Shown here in pieces: positions 14,571 through 23,458 of a stretch of DNA of 64,000 nucleotides. The position numbers were made by a program, and so were the translations under genes. The notes under the pieces were generated by a model, which was not told where the DNA came from, ran no database searches, and was given only the letters and a program-made list of their open reading frames with translations. Each line of letters begins with the position of its first letter. The stretch's first letter is position 1. The DNA comes from Poseidonibacter parvus (GTDB taxonomy: Bacteria; Campylobacterota; Campylobacteria; Campylobacterales; Arcobacteraceae), in contig NZ_CP019070.1 in the NCBI RefSeq assembly GCF_001956695.1, positions 1,798,001 through 1,862,000 on the forward strand, read 5' to 3'.

Positions 14571-16499
14571 ATGTACAATTTAAAGTTTGTATTTACTGCT
14601 TTATTTTTAACTAATTCATTGTTTGCTTTAACTGATATTAAACCATCAAATATTGAAGAAAATAAAATAGTTGAAAAAATTGAAGAAGTAGAAAATATTA
14701 AGCCTAGTGAAGAAGAAATCTTTATACAAGATAGTAAAAGAACTGTGAAACAACTACTATCTTTAAGAAAAATACCCAATTCGTTCTTATCAAATTCATC
14801 AATTAGAGCTTACTATAAGAATTTTGAGAATCAATTAATTTGGAGTGATAAAAATGGTATAAAAGATATTTCATTATCATTATTAGAAACAATTAAAAAT
14901 GACCCAGTGTTAAAACCTAATGTGAAAAAAGCATTTAATTTAGGAAAAGTCCTAAATGAATTAACAAAAATAGAAAAAGAAAATGACAAATATATTGAAA
15001 GTATGGCAAAAATAGATTTCATGCTTACAAGTATTTATGATAAGTATATGAACTATTTATCAAAAGGTTATATAAACTGGAAAGGTTTTAAAAGAGAGCT
15101 TAGAAAACTTGATAGAAAAGAAGAAATTCTTGCTGATTGGGAAAAGCATAATGCAAATAAGAACTCAAAAAGTTTATTAAAAACTGCCATTATGGAAAAT
15201 GATTTAAATTTAGCTTTCAATGAAGTTAACTACACTTATCCAAAGGCAAAAGAGTTATCAAAAACAATACAAGAATTTGAAAAAATCGCACAAGCAGGTG
15301 GATATGTAAAACTACCAAAATTTAAAAGATTAGAAGAAGGTGATAAATCTCCTGTTGTGAGTATACTAAGGGAAAGATTATTACAAAGTAATGATCTTAA
15401 AGCTGATAATTGTGATTTACAAAAAGATATAACACCTGAAAATATTTCACAAATCAAAAGAGAAGAAATTCCAACTACACAAGTAGATACTCTTGTAATT
15501 GAAAATAATTGTTATGAATCTTTTGATAAAAATGTAAAAGATGCTGTTATTTCATTCCAAAAGAATCATGGTTTAACTGCAGATGGAATAGTAGGACCAA
15601 GTACTAGAAAGTATTTAAATATTTCTGTTGAAAGTAAAATTGTTAAAATGAGACTTAACCTTGAGAGAATGAGATGGCTTCCAAGATCACTTGGAGAAAA
15701 GTTTCTTTTAGTAAATATCCCTGATTATAAATTAAAAATGTATGAAAATGATGAAGTAAAACTTGCAATGAAAGTTGTAGTAGGAACAAGAAAAAACCCT
15801 ACTCCAATTTTCTCAAATAAAATGTCTTTTGTTGTTTTAAATCCTTACTGGAGAATTCCTCCAAGAATTGTAAAAAGAGAGATTATTCCAAAATTATTAA
15901 AGAACCCTGGATACTTAAATGGTAAAGGAATTAACCTTTATGAAAATTGGGACCACAACTCTACTCAATTTGATTTAAACTCAATTGATTGGAACTTATA
16001 TGATGAGAATAGAGTAGCTACAACAAATTTAACTACTTCAATTATAGATGGAGAAGAAGTTCAAATTGAAGAAACTGTAGAACCAGAAAAAGGTCCTACA
16101 ATGAGATTTATTCAAATGCCAAGTAATAAAAATCCATTAGGAAGAATGAAGTTTATGTTCCCTAATAAATATGCGGTTTATTTACATGATACTCCAGCAA
16201 AAAGATATTTCAATTACACAAAAAGAGCTTTATCTCATGGATGTATCAGGTTAGCTGAGCCAAAAGAATTATTAAAAGTAATTGCATCTGAAGATGAAAA
16301 CTTAGATTATACTAGGGCTAGCAATATTTTAGAAGATATTGAAAAAACACAAATTGGTTTAAAGAAAAAGATACCTGTACATATGGTTTATTTAACATCT
16401 TGGGTTGATGAAAATAATATCGTACAATTTAGAGATGATGTTTATAGATATGATAGAATGCAAAAAAAGCTTTTATACAAAAAAAATCAATATATGTAA
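14571..16499 (+). CDS. Murein L,D-transpeptidase, YcbB/LdtD-like
   Basis: 642 residues, periplasmic. There is a signal peptide (1-19, ending SLFALT) and an acidic linker, then an LdtD-type N-terminal domain. A peptidoglycan-binding helical domain follows, split around a Cys-containing insert (SPVVSILRERL near 265; DAVISFQKNHGLTADGIVG near 323-341). The YkuD catalytic domain (about 378-570) contains VVVGTRKNPTPIF, NPYWRIPPRIVKRE and the catalytic SHGCIRLAEPKEL near residue 558. It forms 3-3 cross-links or attaches proteins to peptidoglycan. The length is normal for the LdtD group. It is a single-gene transcript bounded by its own promoter and a convergent terminator. Confidence 0.93.
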   Translation: MYNLKFVFTALFLTNSLFALTDIKPSNIEENKIVEKIEEVENIKPSEEEIFIQDSKRTVKQLLSLRKIPNSFLSNSSIRAYYKNFENQLIWSDKNGIKDISLSLLETIKNDPVLKPNVKKAFNLGKVLNELTKIEKENDKYIESMAKIDFMLTSIYDKYMNYLSKGYINWKGFKRELRKLDRKEEILADWEKHNANKNSKSLLKTAIMENDLNLAFNEVNYTYPKAKELSKTIQEFEKIAQAGGYVKLPKFKRLEEGDKSPVVSILRERLLQSNDLKADNCDLQKDITPENISQIKREEIPTTQVDTLVIENNCYESFDKNVKDAVISFQKNHGLTADGIVGPSTRKYLNISVESKIVKMRLNLERMRWLPRSLGEKFLLVNIPDYKLKMYENDEVKLAMKVVVGTRKNPTPIFSNKMSFVVLNPYWRIPPRIVKREIIPKLLKNPGYLNGKGINLYENWDHNSTQFDLNSIDWNLYDENRVATTNLTTSIIDGEEVQIEETVEPEKGPTMRFIQMPSNKNPLGRMKFMFPNKYAVYLHDTPAKRYFNYTKRALSHGCIRLAEPKELLKVIASEDENLDYTRASNILEDIEKTQIGLKKKIPVHMVYLTSWVDENNIVQFRDDVYRYDRMQKKLLYKKNQYM

Positions 16500-16513
16500 A
16501 AGTATAAGTAAAT

Positions 16514-16534
16514 AAAAAGAGTTTAACTCTTTTT
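16514..16534. terminator. Bidirectional terminator
   Basis: AAAAAGAG and CTCTTTTT flank a 5-base loop between convergent genes. T-runs on both strands let it serve either direction. Confidence 0.7.
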
Positions 16535-16536
16535 AT

Positions 16537-17760
16537 TTATTTTATAAGAGTTAAATTATTCTTTATATGTTCAATATTAGAAACATCTAAAACATGCTTT
16601 TCATTTAAAACTTTCATAAAAAATCTAACTTCAGCATTTGTAAAACCATCCAATTCTTTGTCTTTAATAGATATTTCATCTTGTAGTCTAATTCTTTTTA
16701 ATTTCCCGTTCTCTTCTTTTGCATAATAAACAATATCAAGTTCAGTTTGATTAACTTTTTCAATCGTTACAATAACTCTATTAGTTCTAACTTTTAATTT
16801 AAATTCTGGATATAAAACTAAAAAATCATCTGTTGAAATATAACCAATATAAAGTTTTGTATAAATATCAAAAAATAGTCCTAGTTTTGCAGATGAAAAG
16901 AATCTTAAATCAACAACAAATTTTGGATGTGAGCGACATTGATTTAAAATCCATTCTAAAGTAGGAAAATACTGAAACTTTTTATATTTAACTCTATATG
17001 TTTCTATATATTTTTTATGTTTTTGTGCTCTTAAAGTTGTGTTGTTTTTCTTTGTTTTCTTAGCAAAGATAATTCTTTTGATTAATTCATCATCATCTAA
17101 ATCTTTTGTTACCCAAACAGTTGCATAATCAGGGAAATTTCGAAGTCCTACTGAACCTTTTGTAACAATGATTAAAGCTCTAATAGTTAATGTTGGGAAA
17201 ATCATTTTTAATAGTGCGTATTTTTTTACTAATCTTTTATTTAAACTAGCAGTTTTCTTTGAAGTACTCATTTCTACAAAATATACTGAATCTTTTGTAA
17301 AAAATAGTGCATCAAATTCACTAATATCTTTATATGCTGATTTATAAACAATTTGAGCACTTCTATCAATCAAAAGTCCACTTTTTATAAATGTGTTCTC
17401 TTTGTCTTGATATGGACCTTTTAATACAAATCTTGTGATTAATTCTTCACTAAATGCGTACTGTAACAATAGTTCATAAACAACATTTTCATACACTTCA
17501 CCTCTAAAACTACTGTAAGCTGAAATATAAGAAGGATCATCTTTTGAGATATTGTTTCTAAATAGTGCTTTTAAACTTTTACTATCATATCCGTAATGAA
17601 AGAGATTCTCTTCAATATCGTTTATATCTAAATTTTTTATTTTTTCTGTAATATTAAATTGTTGCAAAATTATTAAAGTAAATAAATACTTTTTTCCTTT
17701 ATTTATAAGTGAAATGATTATAGCTAAATAAATATTAATCAAGTTTAATCTACTATACAA
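16537..17760 (-). CDS. Uncharacterised protein with possible degenerate PD-(D/E)XK-like core
   Basis: Up to 407 residues from a TTG without a ribosome site. The true start is uncertain: the first 30 residues are hydrophobic, and a good AAAGGA lies inside the frame near 17697 but with no ATG/GTG/TTG at proper spacing. Residues about 145-175 read EFDALFFTKDSVYFVEMSTS, which resembles the acidic core of PD-(D/E)XK nucleases (D, then hydrophobic strand, then E), but the expected E-x-K reads E-M-S. The C-terminal half is basic with alternating strands. The function is not recognised. It is monocistronic. Confidence 0.7.
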   Translation of the reverse strand: MYSRLNLINIYLAIIISLINKGKKYLFTLIILQQFNITEKIKNLDINDIEENLFHYGYDSKSLKALFRNNISKDDPSYISAYSSFRGEVYENVVYELLLQYAFSEELITRFVLKGPYQDKENTFIKSGLLIDRSAQIVYKSAYKDISEFDALFFTKDSVYFVEMSTSKKTASLNKRLVKKYALLKMIFPTLTIRALIIVTKGSVGLRNFPDYATVWVTKDLDDDELIKRIIFAKKTKKNNTTLRAQKHKKYIETYRVKYKKFQYFPTLEWILNQCRSHPKFVVDLRFFSSAKLGLFFDIYTKLYIGYISTDDFLVLYPEFKLKVRTNRVIVTIEKVNQTELDIVYYAKEENGKLKRIRLQDEISIKDKELDGFTNAEVRFFMKVLNEKHVLDVSNIEHIKNNLTLIK

Positions 17761-17797
17761 TACAACAAATAATAATTTAAAGATAAGGAAACCATAA

Positions 17798-18490
17798 ATG
17801 TCAAAAAATATTCTAATTACAGGTTGTAGTTCAGGATTAGGTTTAGCTCTTAGTAATTTTTATTTAGATAAAAATTATAAAGTATACGGAATTAGTAGAA
17901 ATAAACCAGAAATTTTAAATAATAACTTCACTCATATTCCTTTTGATTTATCAAATATATCAGAAATTAAAAACTCTTTAGAAAACACAATAAAAGATAT
18001 AAAAAATATTGAAACAGCTTTTTTAAATGCTGGAATGTTAGGTAATATAAAAATACTAGAAGAATTAACAATAAGTGAAATAAATGAGGTTTACTCTTTA
18101 AATGTTTATGCAAATAAAGAGCTACTTGATATCTTAAAAACAATAAATGTAAAAAATTCAATTCTTATTTCATCAGGCGCATCTAAAATGGGGTATAAAG
18201 GTTGGGCTTCATATAGCTTATCAAAAGCAGGAGTTAATATGCTTGCAAACCTATACTCACATGAAAATGAAAATAGTAAAATTATAGCTTTAGCTCCTGG
18301 AGTTATAAAAACACCAATGACTGATCATATAAGATTTGAAATAGATCAAGAGGTATTTACATCTGCAAAAAAATTAAATGAAGGAGTAATACAAACTCCA
18401 GAGCAAACTGCTATTAAGATTGATAAATTTATAAGTAAAATTGATCAGTTTGAATCAGGAAGTTATATAGATATCAGGCAGGTACTATGA
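17798..18490 (+). CDS. Short-chain dehydrogenase/reductase (SDR)
   Basis: 230 residues, cytoplasmic NAD(P)-dependent oxidoreductase with a Rossmann fold. Seen are TGCSSGLG (cofactor binding, residues 8-15), LNAGMLG (the NAG motif near 75), the catalytic Ser in LISSGASKMG and the YSLSK active-site pair near 145. The substrate cannot be told. An AAGGAAACC ribosome site precedes the ATG. Its last four bases overlap the start of the TVP38/TMEM64 gene (ATGA), so the two are translationally coupled. Confidence 0.92.
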   Translation: MSKNILITGCSSGLGLALSNFYLDKNYKVYGISRNKPEILNNNFTHIPFDLSNISEIKNSLENTIKDIKNIETAFLNAGMLGNIKILEELTISEINEVYSLNVYANKELLDILKTINVKNSILISSGASKMGYKGWASYSLSKAGVNMLANLYSHENENSKIIALAPGVIKTPMTDHIRFEIDQEVFTSAKKLNEGVIQTPEQTAIKIDKFISKIDQFESGSYIDIRQVL

Positions 18491-19155
18491 AACTTCTAAT
18501 AAAAACAATTTTAATTTTATTTACTATTTTTACTTCAATGCTACTTATTATAAAATTTACTGGAGTTTTAAGTATTGAAGATATCAAAGAGATATTTGCA
18601 AATTTAAAATCACAACCTTCATATATTTTAGGTTCTTTGATAATACTTTTACTATTTATTGATTTATTTATAGCAGTTCCCACTATGACTATTATAATAC
18701 TTGCAGGATATTTTATAGGTTTTGAATTAGCTGTGTTTTACACAAGCTTAGGCTTATTAAGTGCATCTTTAACAGGATATTTTTTATCTAAAAAATATGG
18801 TTTAAAAGTTTTAGATAAATTATCTTCAAATGAAGAACAAAAAGAAGAAATGACAGGTTTATTTAATAAACATGGAGTTTTAGTAATAGTTTTATCAAGA
18901 GCAGTTCCTTTGCTTCCTGAAATATCATCTTGTCTTGCAGGAACTTGTAAAATGTCATTTAAAAGATTTTTATTAGCTTGGCTTATAGGAACAATTCCTT
19001 ACGTTTGTGTTATGACTTATGCAGGTTCTATTAGTAATTTAGACAATCCTATGCCAGCACTTTATGCTGCTTTAGGAATTACATTATTATTTTGGATTGC
19101 TTGGATGGTTTTTATGAAGTTTAATAAAAAGAGACAAAGAAACTTAGATAGCTAA
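18487..19155 (+). CDS. TVP38/TMEM64 (DedA-like) membrane protein
   Basis: 222 residues with about six hydrophobic segments. The VTT/DedA hallmark region is visible: PTMTIIILAGYFIGFELAVF near 60-80, GLLSASLTGYFLSKKYG near 96-112 and SRAVPLLPEISSCLAGTCKM near 138-157, with the conserved re-entrant Arg and Pro. DedA-superfamily proteins act as lipid scramblases/flippases, including recycling of carrier lipids. It overlaps the SDR gene by four bases. Its 3' end overlaps the convergent globin gene by 12 bases. Confidence 0.9.
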   Translation: MKLLIKTILILFTIFTSMLLIIKFTGVLSIEDIKEIFANLKSQPSYILGSLIILLLFIDLFIAVPTMTIIILAGYFIGFELAVFYTSLGLLSASLTGYFLSKKYGLKVLDKLSSNEEQKEEMTGLFNKHGVLVIVLSRAVPLLPEISSCLAGTCKMSFKRFLLAWLIGTIPYVCVMTYAGSISNLDNPMPALYAALGITLLFWIAWMVFMKFNKKRQRNLDS

Positions 19156-19161
19156 GTTTCT
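19138..19161. terminator. Stem-loop across overlapping 3' ends
   Basis: The 10-bp stem AGAAACTTAG / CTAAGTTTCT with an ATAG loop contains the facing stop codons of the TVP38 and globin genes. T-runs are weak. Confidence 0.45.
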
Positions 19162-19521
19162 CATAAAGTTTGAAGCTATAATTGAGCTTCTTTCTTTAAA
19201 TTTATTTGCAATATCTTCTACAAAAATTTTATCAACAGATGAAAAAAATAGTCTAAGCCAAGCTTCAAAAGCTTCTTTATCTAAACCTGATATTTGCATA
19301 TGAGGAGCAAATGGTGAACCATTATATTCACCTCTTCCATGAGAAATTGTATACCAAAAGTTCGTAAGAAGTGTAATATGCTTTTGCCAAATATCAGATT
19401 TTAAATCATCTCCTAATTTTTCTATAAAATATGGAGCTAACTTCTCATCTTTTAAAACTCTTGTATAAAAAGTCACTACTAATTTATTTAAATTTTCTTT
19501 TGTGATTTCATTATCTAACAA
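19144..19521 (-). CDS. Group III truncated haemoglobin (Ctb-like)
   Basis: 125 residues. It is a 2-on-2 globin with the group III signature around the proximal His (PFAPHMQISGLDKEAFEAWL, residues about 71-90), the FYTRVLKDEKLAPYF helix B/C region and the TNFWYTISHGRGEYNG segment with conserved Trp. C. jejuni Ctb of this group binds O2/NO and moderates respiration under nitrosative stress. No NssR-like regulator gene or obvious operator is adjacent. The MFS gene ends 88 bases upstream on the same strand. Confidence 0.95.
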   Translation of the reverse strand: MLDNEITKENLNKLVVTFYTRVLKDEKLAPYFIEKLGDDLKSDIWQKHITLLTNFWYTISHGRGEYNGSPFAPHMQISGLDKEAFEAWLRLFFSSVDKIFVEDIANKFKERSSIIASNFMRNLAI

Positions 19522-19566
19522 TAATAACCCTTGATAGTATTTATTTTAATTAGGAATATATAGTAA

Positions 19567-19606
19567 ATAGTCTTGAAATTAATTGACTTAAATCAAGACT
19601 ATTTTT
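19567..19606. terminator. Stem-loop after the MFS gene
   Basis: The 10-bp stem ATAGTCTTGA / TCAAGACTAT has a 16-base loop. The T-run lies on the plus side, while the gene it follows is on the minus strand, so terminator activity is uncertain. Confidence 0.4.
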
Positions 19607-19609
19607 ATC

Positions 19610-20851
19610 TTATTTAGATTTTTTCTTTTGAATTTGTTTTATATTTATAAGCATTAAAATTGAAATTACTAAAGCAACAACAAAGAAGCCTGCAAATACA
19701 TATAAAGTTTGAGAATATGAACCAGTTGAATCTTTTACCATAGATATAATAAGTGGACCAACAAGTCCTGCAGCAGCCCATGCAGTTAATATATAACCAT
19801 GAATTGCACCTAACTCTTTTGTTCCAAAGATATCTCCAATATATGCTGGAATTGAAGCAAAACCACCACCATAACAAGACATAATAAAAAACAATAAAAA
19901 CTGAAATATTACAATTTCAGTAACTGTTGGCAACATATAAAATGCAATTGCTTGTGTCGCAAAAAAGATAATATAAACAACAGGTCTTGTTAAATAATCA
20001 GATAATGAAGCCCAAAAAATTCTTCCAGCTCCATTGAATATTCCCATTAAACCAACTGCAGCAGCTGCAGCAATTGCTGAGATACCTATAACTTCTTGAA
20101 GTAAAGGAGACGCTACTCCAATAATTGCAATACCACAAGTTACATTTATAAATAACATTAACCAAAGTCCATAGAATCTTGGTGTTTTAACAGCTTCATT
20201 TAAACCAAGTAAGGCTAAATCTTCTTTTAACTTTTTCTTACCTTCTTTAATTTTTTTCTGGAATTTTTCTGGTAAATAACCCTCTTCTGGCTTTTCTAAA
20301 TATAAAGCAGAAGCAAACATTATTACAAAATAAATAGACCCTAAAATAATAAATGTCCATGCAATTCCAACTGAACCTATTAGAACTTTTATAGTTGGAC
20401 CCCAAATTGCTGATGCGAAACCAAATCCCATGATAGCAAGTCCAGTTGCCATTCCTCTTTTATCAGGAAACCATTTAACTAATGTTGAAACTGGTGAAAT
20501 ATAACCAATTCCTAATCCACAGCCACCTAATACTCCATAAAAAAAGTATAAAAGCATTTTAGATTCCATCATTATTGCAAGTCCTGAACCAATAGTTCCT
20601 AAACCAAATAATGAAGCTGCAATAATTGCAGACACTCTAGGACCATTTTTCTCAACAAACTTTCCCATAAGTGCAGCTGATAATCCTAAAAAGAATATTG
20701 CAATACTAAATGCAATTGTTACATCAGTTAAAGTCCAATCCATTTGCTCTTGAATTGGTTTTACATATACACTCCATGCATATACAGAACCAATACAAAT
20801 ATGAACTCCAACAGCAGATAAAGCCATTAGCCATCTATTTTTTTCAATCAA
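19610..20851 (-). CDS. OFA-family MFS transporter (oxalate/formate antiporter-like)
   Basis: 413 residues with twelve hydrophobic helices. OFA hallmarks are visible: RWLMALSAVGVHICIGSVYA at residues 6-25, a GLSAALMGKFVEKNGPR loop 2-3 motif near 55-71, GVLGGCGLGIGYISPVSTLV and KWFPDKRGMATGLAIMGFGF near 126-145. The central loop is Lys-rich. It is an inner-membrane carboxylate (oxalate, formate, lactate or pyruvate type) carrier; which one cannot be told. No oxalate-degradation genes are nearby. A poly-A ribosome region with AGGGGAG precedes the ATG on the minus strand. Confidence 0.92.
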   Translation of the reverse strand: MIEKNRWLMALSAVGVHICIGSVYAWSVYVKPIQEQMDWTLTDVTIAFSIAIFFLGLSAALMGKFVEKNGPRVSAIIAASLFGLGTIGSGLAIMMESKMLLYFFYGVLGGCGLGIGYISPVSTLVKWFPDKRGMATGLAIMGFGFASAIWGPTIKVLIGSVGIAWTFIILGSIYFVIMFASALYLEKPEEGYLPEKFQKKIKEGKKKLKEDLALLGLNEAVKTPRFYGLWLMLFINVTCGIAIIGVASPLLQEVIGISAIAAAAAVGLMGIFNGAGRIFWASLSDYLTRPVVYIIFFATQAIAFYMLPTVTEIVIFQFLLFFIMSCYGGGFASIPAYIGDIFGTKELGAIHGYILTAWAAAGLVGPLIISMVKDSTGSYSQTLYVFAGFFVVALVISILMLINIKQIQKKKSK

Positions 20852-20901
20852 AATAATTCTCCCCTATTTTCTTAATATTAGAGGAATTGTATCGAAAAGT
20901 T

Positions 20902-21129
20902 TTAAGATTTTATTAAAAAATGATATTTAGTTTTAAATGATGTGGAATCTTTTATAAACTCTTCAACACATGATTTACAAATACATGATTTCATTTTAGA
21001 TTCTTTTGGTATTAGTTCTTTTAATTCTTCTGGTATTTTTGTACTCATACACCAACAAGAACTAGCATTTAAAACACCACACTTATTATCTTTTTTACAA
21101 AAAGGACAAAGTTTTGCTTTGAAATTCAT
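20902..21129 (-). CDS. Cysteine-rich CWC family small protein
   Basis: 75 residues with nine cysteines: CPFC, CG, CWCMS, then CICKSC. The CxxC...NKCG...CWC arrangement matches the cysteine-rich CWC family (PF14375), presumed zinc-binding, function unknown. It is the last gene of the greB-methyltransferase-CWC operon, with a two-base gap after the methyltransferase stop. Confidence 0.88.
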   Translation of the reverse strand: MNFKAKLCPFCKKDNKCGVLNASSCWCMSTKIPEELKELIPKESKMKSCICKSCVEEFIKDSTSFKTKYHFLIKS

Positions 21130-21131
21130 TT

Positions 21132-22046
21132 TTATATTTCTTTTTTAAAAATTAAATTTTTTAAAGTTTTTTCATCATCGATACAAGGAAAAGTTTCTAA
21201 ATTATCCAATCTTTTTTCAAATTTAAAACTAGGTGCAAACTCTTCAAATATATTTTTTATAAAATTAGTATCAAGTTCTGGAGCATTAAGTGCAGATAAA
21301 ACAACACAATTATCATTTGCTAAAGTATCTAATTTTTTAATTATCTTTACATAATCTCTACTAGCAGCAAAGCTTCCTTTTTGAAAAGAAGGCGGGTCGA
21401 TTATAATAATGTCATAAGGCCCTTGTTTTTTAATTCTATTCCAAGATTTTAAAATATTATAAGGCATAAAATGAACATTTGAAGTATTAAAATTATTTAT
21501 ATGATGGTTTTCTCGTCCTATTGTTAAAACACTTTTTTGCATATCTACATTTACAATATTTTTAGCACCTGCTTTACTTGCACATAAAGAAAATGCACAT
21601 GTATATGAAAAAAGATTTAATACATTTTTATTTTTAGAGTTTTGTAAAATATACTCATGTCCTACTTTCATATCAGGAAAAAATCCAATATTTTTATTAG
21701 AAAAATTTATCTTATGTTTTATAGCATTTGATATTGCAAAATTCTCTTTTTTAAGCTCACCTTTTAATACTTCACAAGGAGATTTATCTAAATATCTTCT
21801 TTGTAAAACTAAAGTATCATGAGCTAAAGTATCAAATATATTTTCAATACTTAAAAGTAATTCTTTTTCTTTTGACTCATCAATTTCTTCAAATAAAACA
21901 ACAAATAAAATTTTATCTATTGAATCAATTGTAAGATAAGAAAAATCATCATACAAATTTCCACGTCCATGAAAAACTCTTTTAAACTCTTCATTTGTAT
22001 TTTTTAAGTTTTTTACTACTATTTTTTCTAAATCTTCTATATTCAT
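21132..22046 (-). CDS. Class I SAM-dependent methyltransferase (RlmI/RlmK-like)
   Basis: 304 residues. The SAM-binding fold begins near 140 (VLNLFSYTCAFSLCASKAGA, motif I), followed by NIVNVDMQKSVLTIGRENH (acidic ribose contact) and motif IV IIIDPPSFQKGSF near 215, the DPPxF form seen in rRNA base methyltransferases such as RlmI and RlmKL. The N-terminal 100 residues contain FKRVFHGRGNLYDDFSYLTI, similar to RlmI-like catalytic-domain heads; no PUA domain is apparent. It is probably an rRNA or tRNA methyltransferase. It overlaps greB by four bases and precedes the CWC gene by two. Confidence 0.86.
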   Translation of the reverse strand: MNIEDLEKIVVKNLKNTNEEFKRVFHGRGNLYDDFSYLTIDSIDKILFVVLFEEIDESKEKELLLSIENIFDTLAHDTLVLQRRYLDKSPCEVLKGELKKENFAISNAIKHKINFSNKNIGFFPDMKVGHEYILQNSKNKNVLNLFSYTCAFSLCASKAGAKNIVNVDMQKSVLTIGRENHHINNFNTSNVHFMPYNILKSWNRIKKQGPYDIIIIDPPSFQKGSFAASRDYVKIIKKLDTLANDNCVVLSALNAPELDTNFIKNIFEEFAPSFKFEKRLDNLETFPCIDDEKTLKNLIFKKEI

Positions 22047-22531
22047 AAATCTTCTGCTTTACATTCTTGTATTTTTAATATTTCATATTCATAAATATTA
22101 TCATTGATTCTAAACTCAAACTCTTCATTTAACTCTTTTGCTATTAAAACTTTTCCTAATGGAGATTTATTTGATATTTTATTTTCATTAGGATTTGTTT
22201 CATGTGTTCCAACTATTTTATAAGTTTTTTTAGTATCTAAGATAAAATCAAAAACTGTAACTTTTGAACCAAAGTTTACTTTTATATGAGGGATTTTAGA
22301 AATATCAACTACTTCACTATTATTAATAATTTTATTTAAAAACCTAAGCCTTTTATCTAAGTTTCTTATTTGCTCTTTAGCTGCAATATATTCTGCATTT
22401 TCACTTCTATCTCCATGTTGTGCAGCTATTTGCTTTTCCTTTACCCAATAAGGTTTTTCAATTTCTAATAATTGTTTAAACTCTTTTAAAATTTTGTCAT
22501 ATCCAAAACTTGTAATTAATTCTTTTGCCAT
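22043..22531 (-). CDS. greB: GreB-type transcript cleavage factor
   Basis: 162 residues. The N-terminal coiled coil carries the acidic tip GDRSENAEYI (residues 41-50), which enters the RNA polymerase secondary channel to stimulate cleavage of backtracked RNA. GDRSENA is the GreB form (GreA usually reads GDLxENA). The C-terminal FKBP-like domain includes FGSKVTVFD and ISNKSPLGKVLIAK. It is the first gene of the operon with the methyltransferase and CWC genes, divergent from the RluA-family gene. Confidence 0.9.
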   Translation of the reverse strand: MAKELITSFGYDKILKEFKQLLEIEKPYWVKEKQIAAQHGDRSENAEYIAAKEQIRNLDKRLRFLNKIINNSEVVDISKIPHIKVNFGSKVTVFDFILDTKKTYKIVGTHETNPNENKISNKSPLGKVLIAKELNEEFEFRINDNIYEYEILKIQECKAEDL

Positions 22532-22543
22532 TTGATATTATAG

Positions 22544-22549
22544 TATAAT
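22544..22549 (+). promoter_or_regulatory. -10 element for the RluA-family gene
   Basis: TATAAT lies 28 bases before the TTG start at 22577, in the 45-base gap between divergent genes. Confidence 0.5.
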
Positions 22550-22576
22550 ATTTAAAATCAATTATTAGGATTAAGT

Positions 22577-23458
22577 TTGCCATACGTATTAAAAAAATTT
22601 GAAGTAAAAGAAAAAAAATTAATTGATGATTTTTTAATACAAGACGCAGGCCTTTGTTTAAAACTATCCCAAAGTCTTTTATCAAAAGGCAAAGTTTTAA
22701 ATCAAGATAATAAAAGACTACAAAAAAAACAAATAGTTAAAGCAGGATTTATTTTTGTAAATGTATTTGAAGCCATAACAAAAGGTTTAAACCCACTTTT
22801 TCAAACAGAACACTTTGCAATTTTTGATAAGCCATCAGGACTTTTAGTACATCCTAGTTCAATCAATAATGAATATACTTTATTAGATGAAATCAAATAC
22901 CATTTTGATGATAATGCATCGCTAGTTCATAGAATTGATAAAGAAACATCAGGGCTTGTATTAATTGCCAAAAATAAATACAGTGAAATGATTTTAAAAG
23001 AGATGTTTGAAGAGAAAAAATATAAAAAAACGTATAAAGCATTAGTAGAAAATGAGTTAAAAAATAGTATTGAAATAAATTCACCTATTACAAATGATAC
23101 AGGAATTATAAAATTAAAAATGAAAGTTGATGAAAAAGGAAAACCTTCAAGTACAATTATAGAGCCAATTTCTTTTAATAAAAAGAAAAATCAAACACTA
23201 GTATACGCTTATCCAAAAACAGGAAGGCAACATCAAATAAGAGTACATTTAAACTCAATTAAACATAGAATAATAGGTGATCCTATTTATGGACTTGATG
23301 AAAGTTTTGCAGATAAAATTTTGAAAAAGGAAGTTACACAAGAAGAGAGAAGTCTTTTATCAGGAGATAAAAGACTTCTTCTTCATGCCTATTCTTTAGA
23401 GTTTGAATATTTAAATATTAAATATAAGTTTGTTTCAAAACAAAAATTTAGTTCATAA
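22577..23458 (+). CDS. RluA-family pseudouridine synthase
   Basis: 293 residues from a TTG start preceded by AGGATTAAG. An S4-like RNA-binding segment (about 22-60: LCLKLSQSLLSKGKVLNQDN) is followed by the catalytic domain: AIFDKPSGLLVHP near 83, the active-site motif HRIDKETSGLVLIAKN near 116-131 (catalytic Asp in RID) and PKTGRQHQIRVHLNSI near 214. It isomerises uridine to pseudouridine in 23S rRNA or tRNA; the exact position is not predictable. Its 3' end overlaps the convergent glutamate-synthase-like gene by 11 bases. Confidence 0.93.
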   Translation: MPYVLKKFEVKEKKLIDDFLIQDAGLCLKLSQSLLSKGKVLNQDNKRLQKKQIVKAGFIFVNVFEAITKGLNPLFQTEHFAIFDKPSGLLVHPSSINNEYTLLDEIKYHFDDNASLVHRIDKETSGLVLIAKNKYSEMILKEMFEEKKYKKTYKALVENELKNSIEINSPITNDTGIIKLKMKVDEKGKPSSTIIEPISFNKKKNQTLVYAYPKTGRQHQIRVHLNSIKHRIIGDPIYGLDESFADKILKKEVTQEERSLLSGDKRLLLHAYSLEFEYLNIKYKFVSKQKFSS

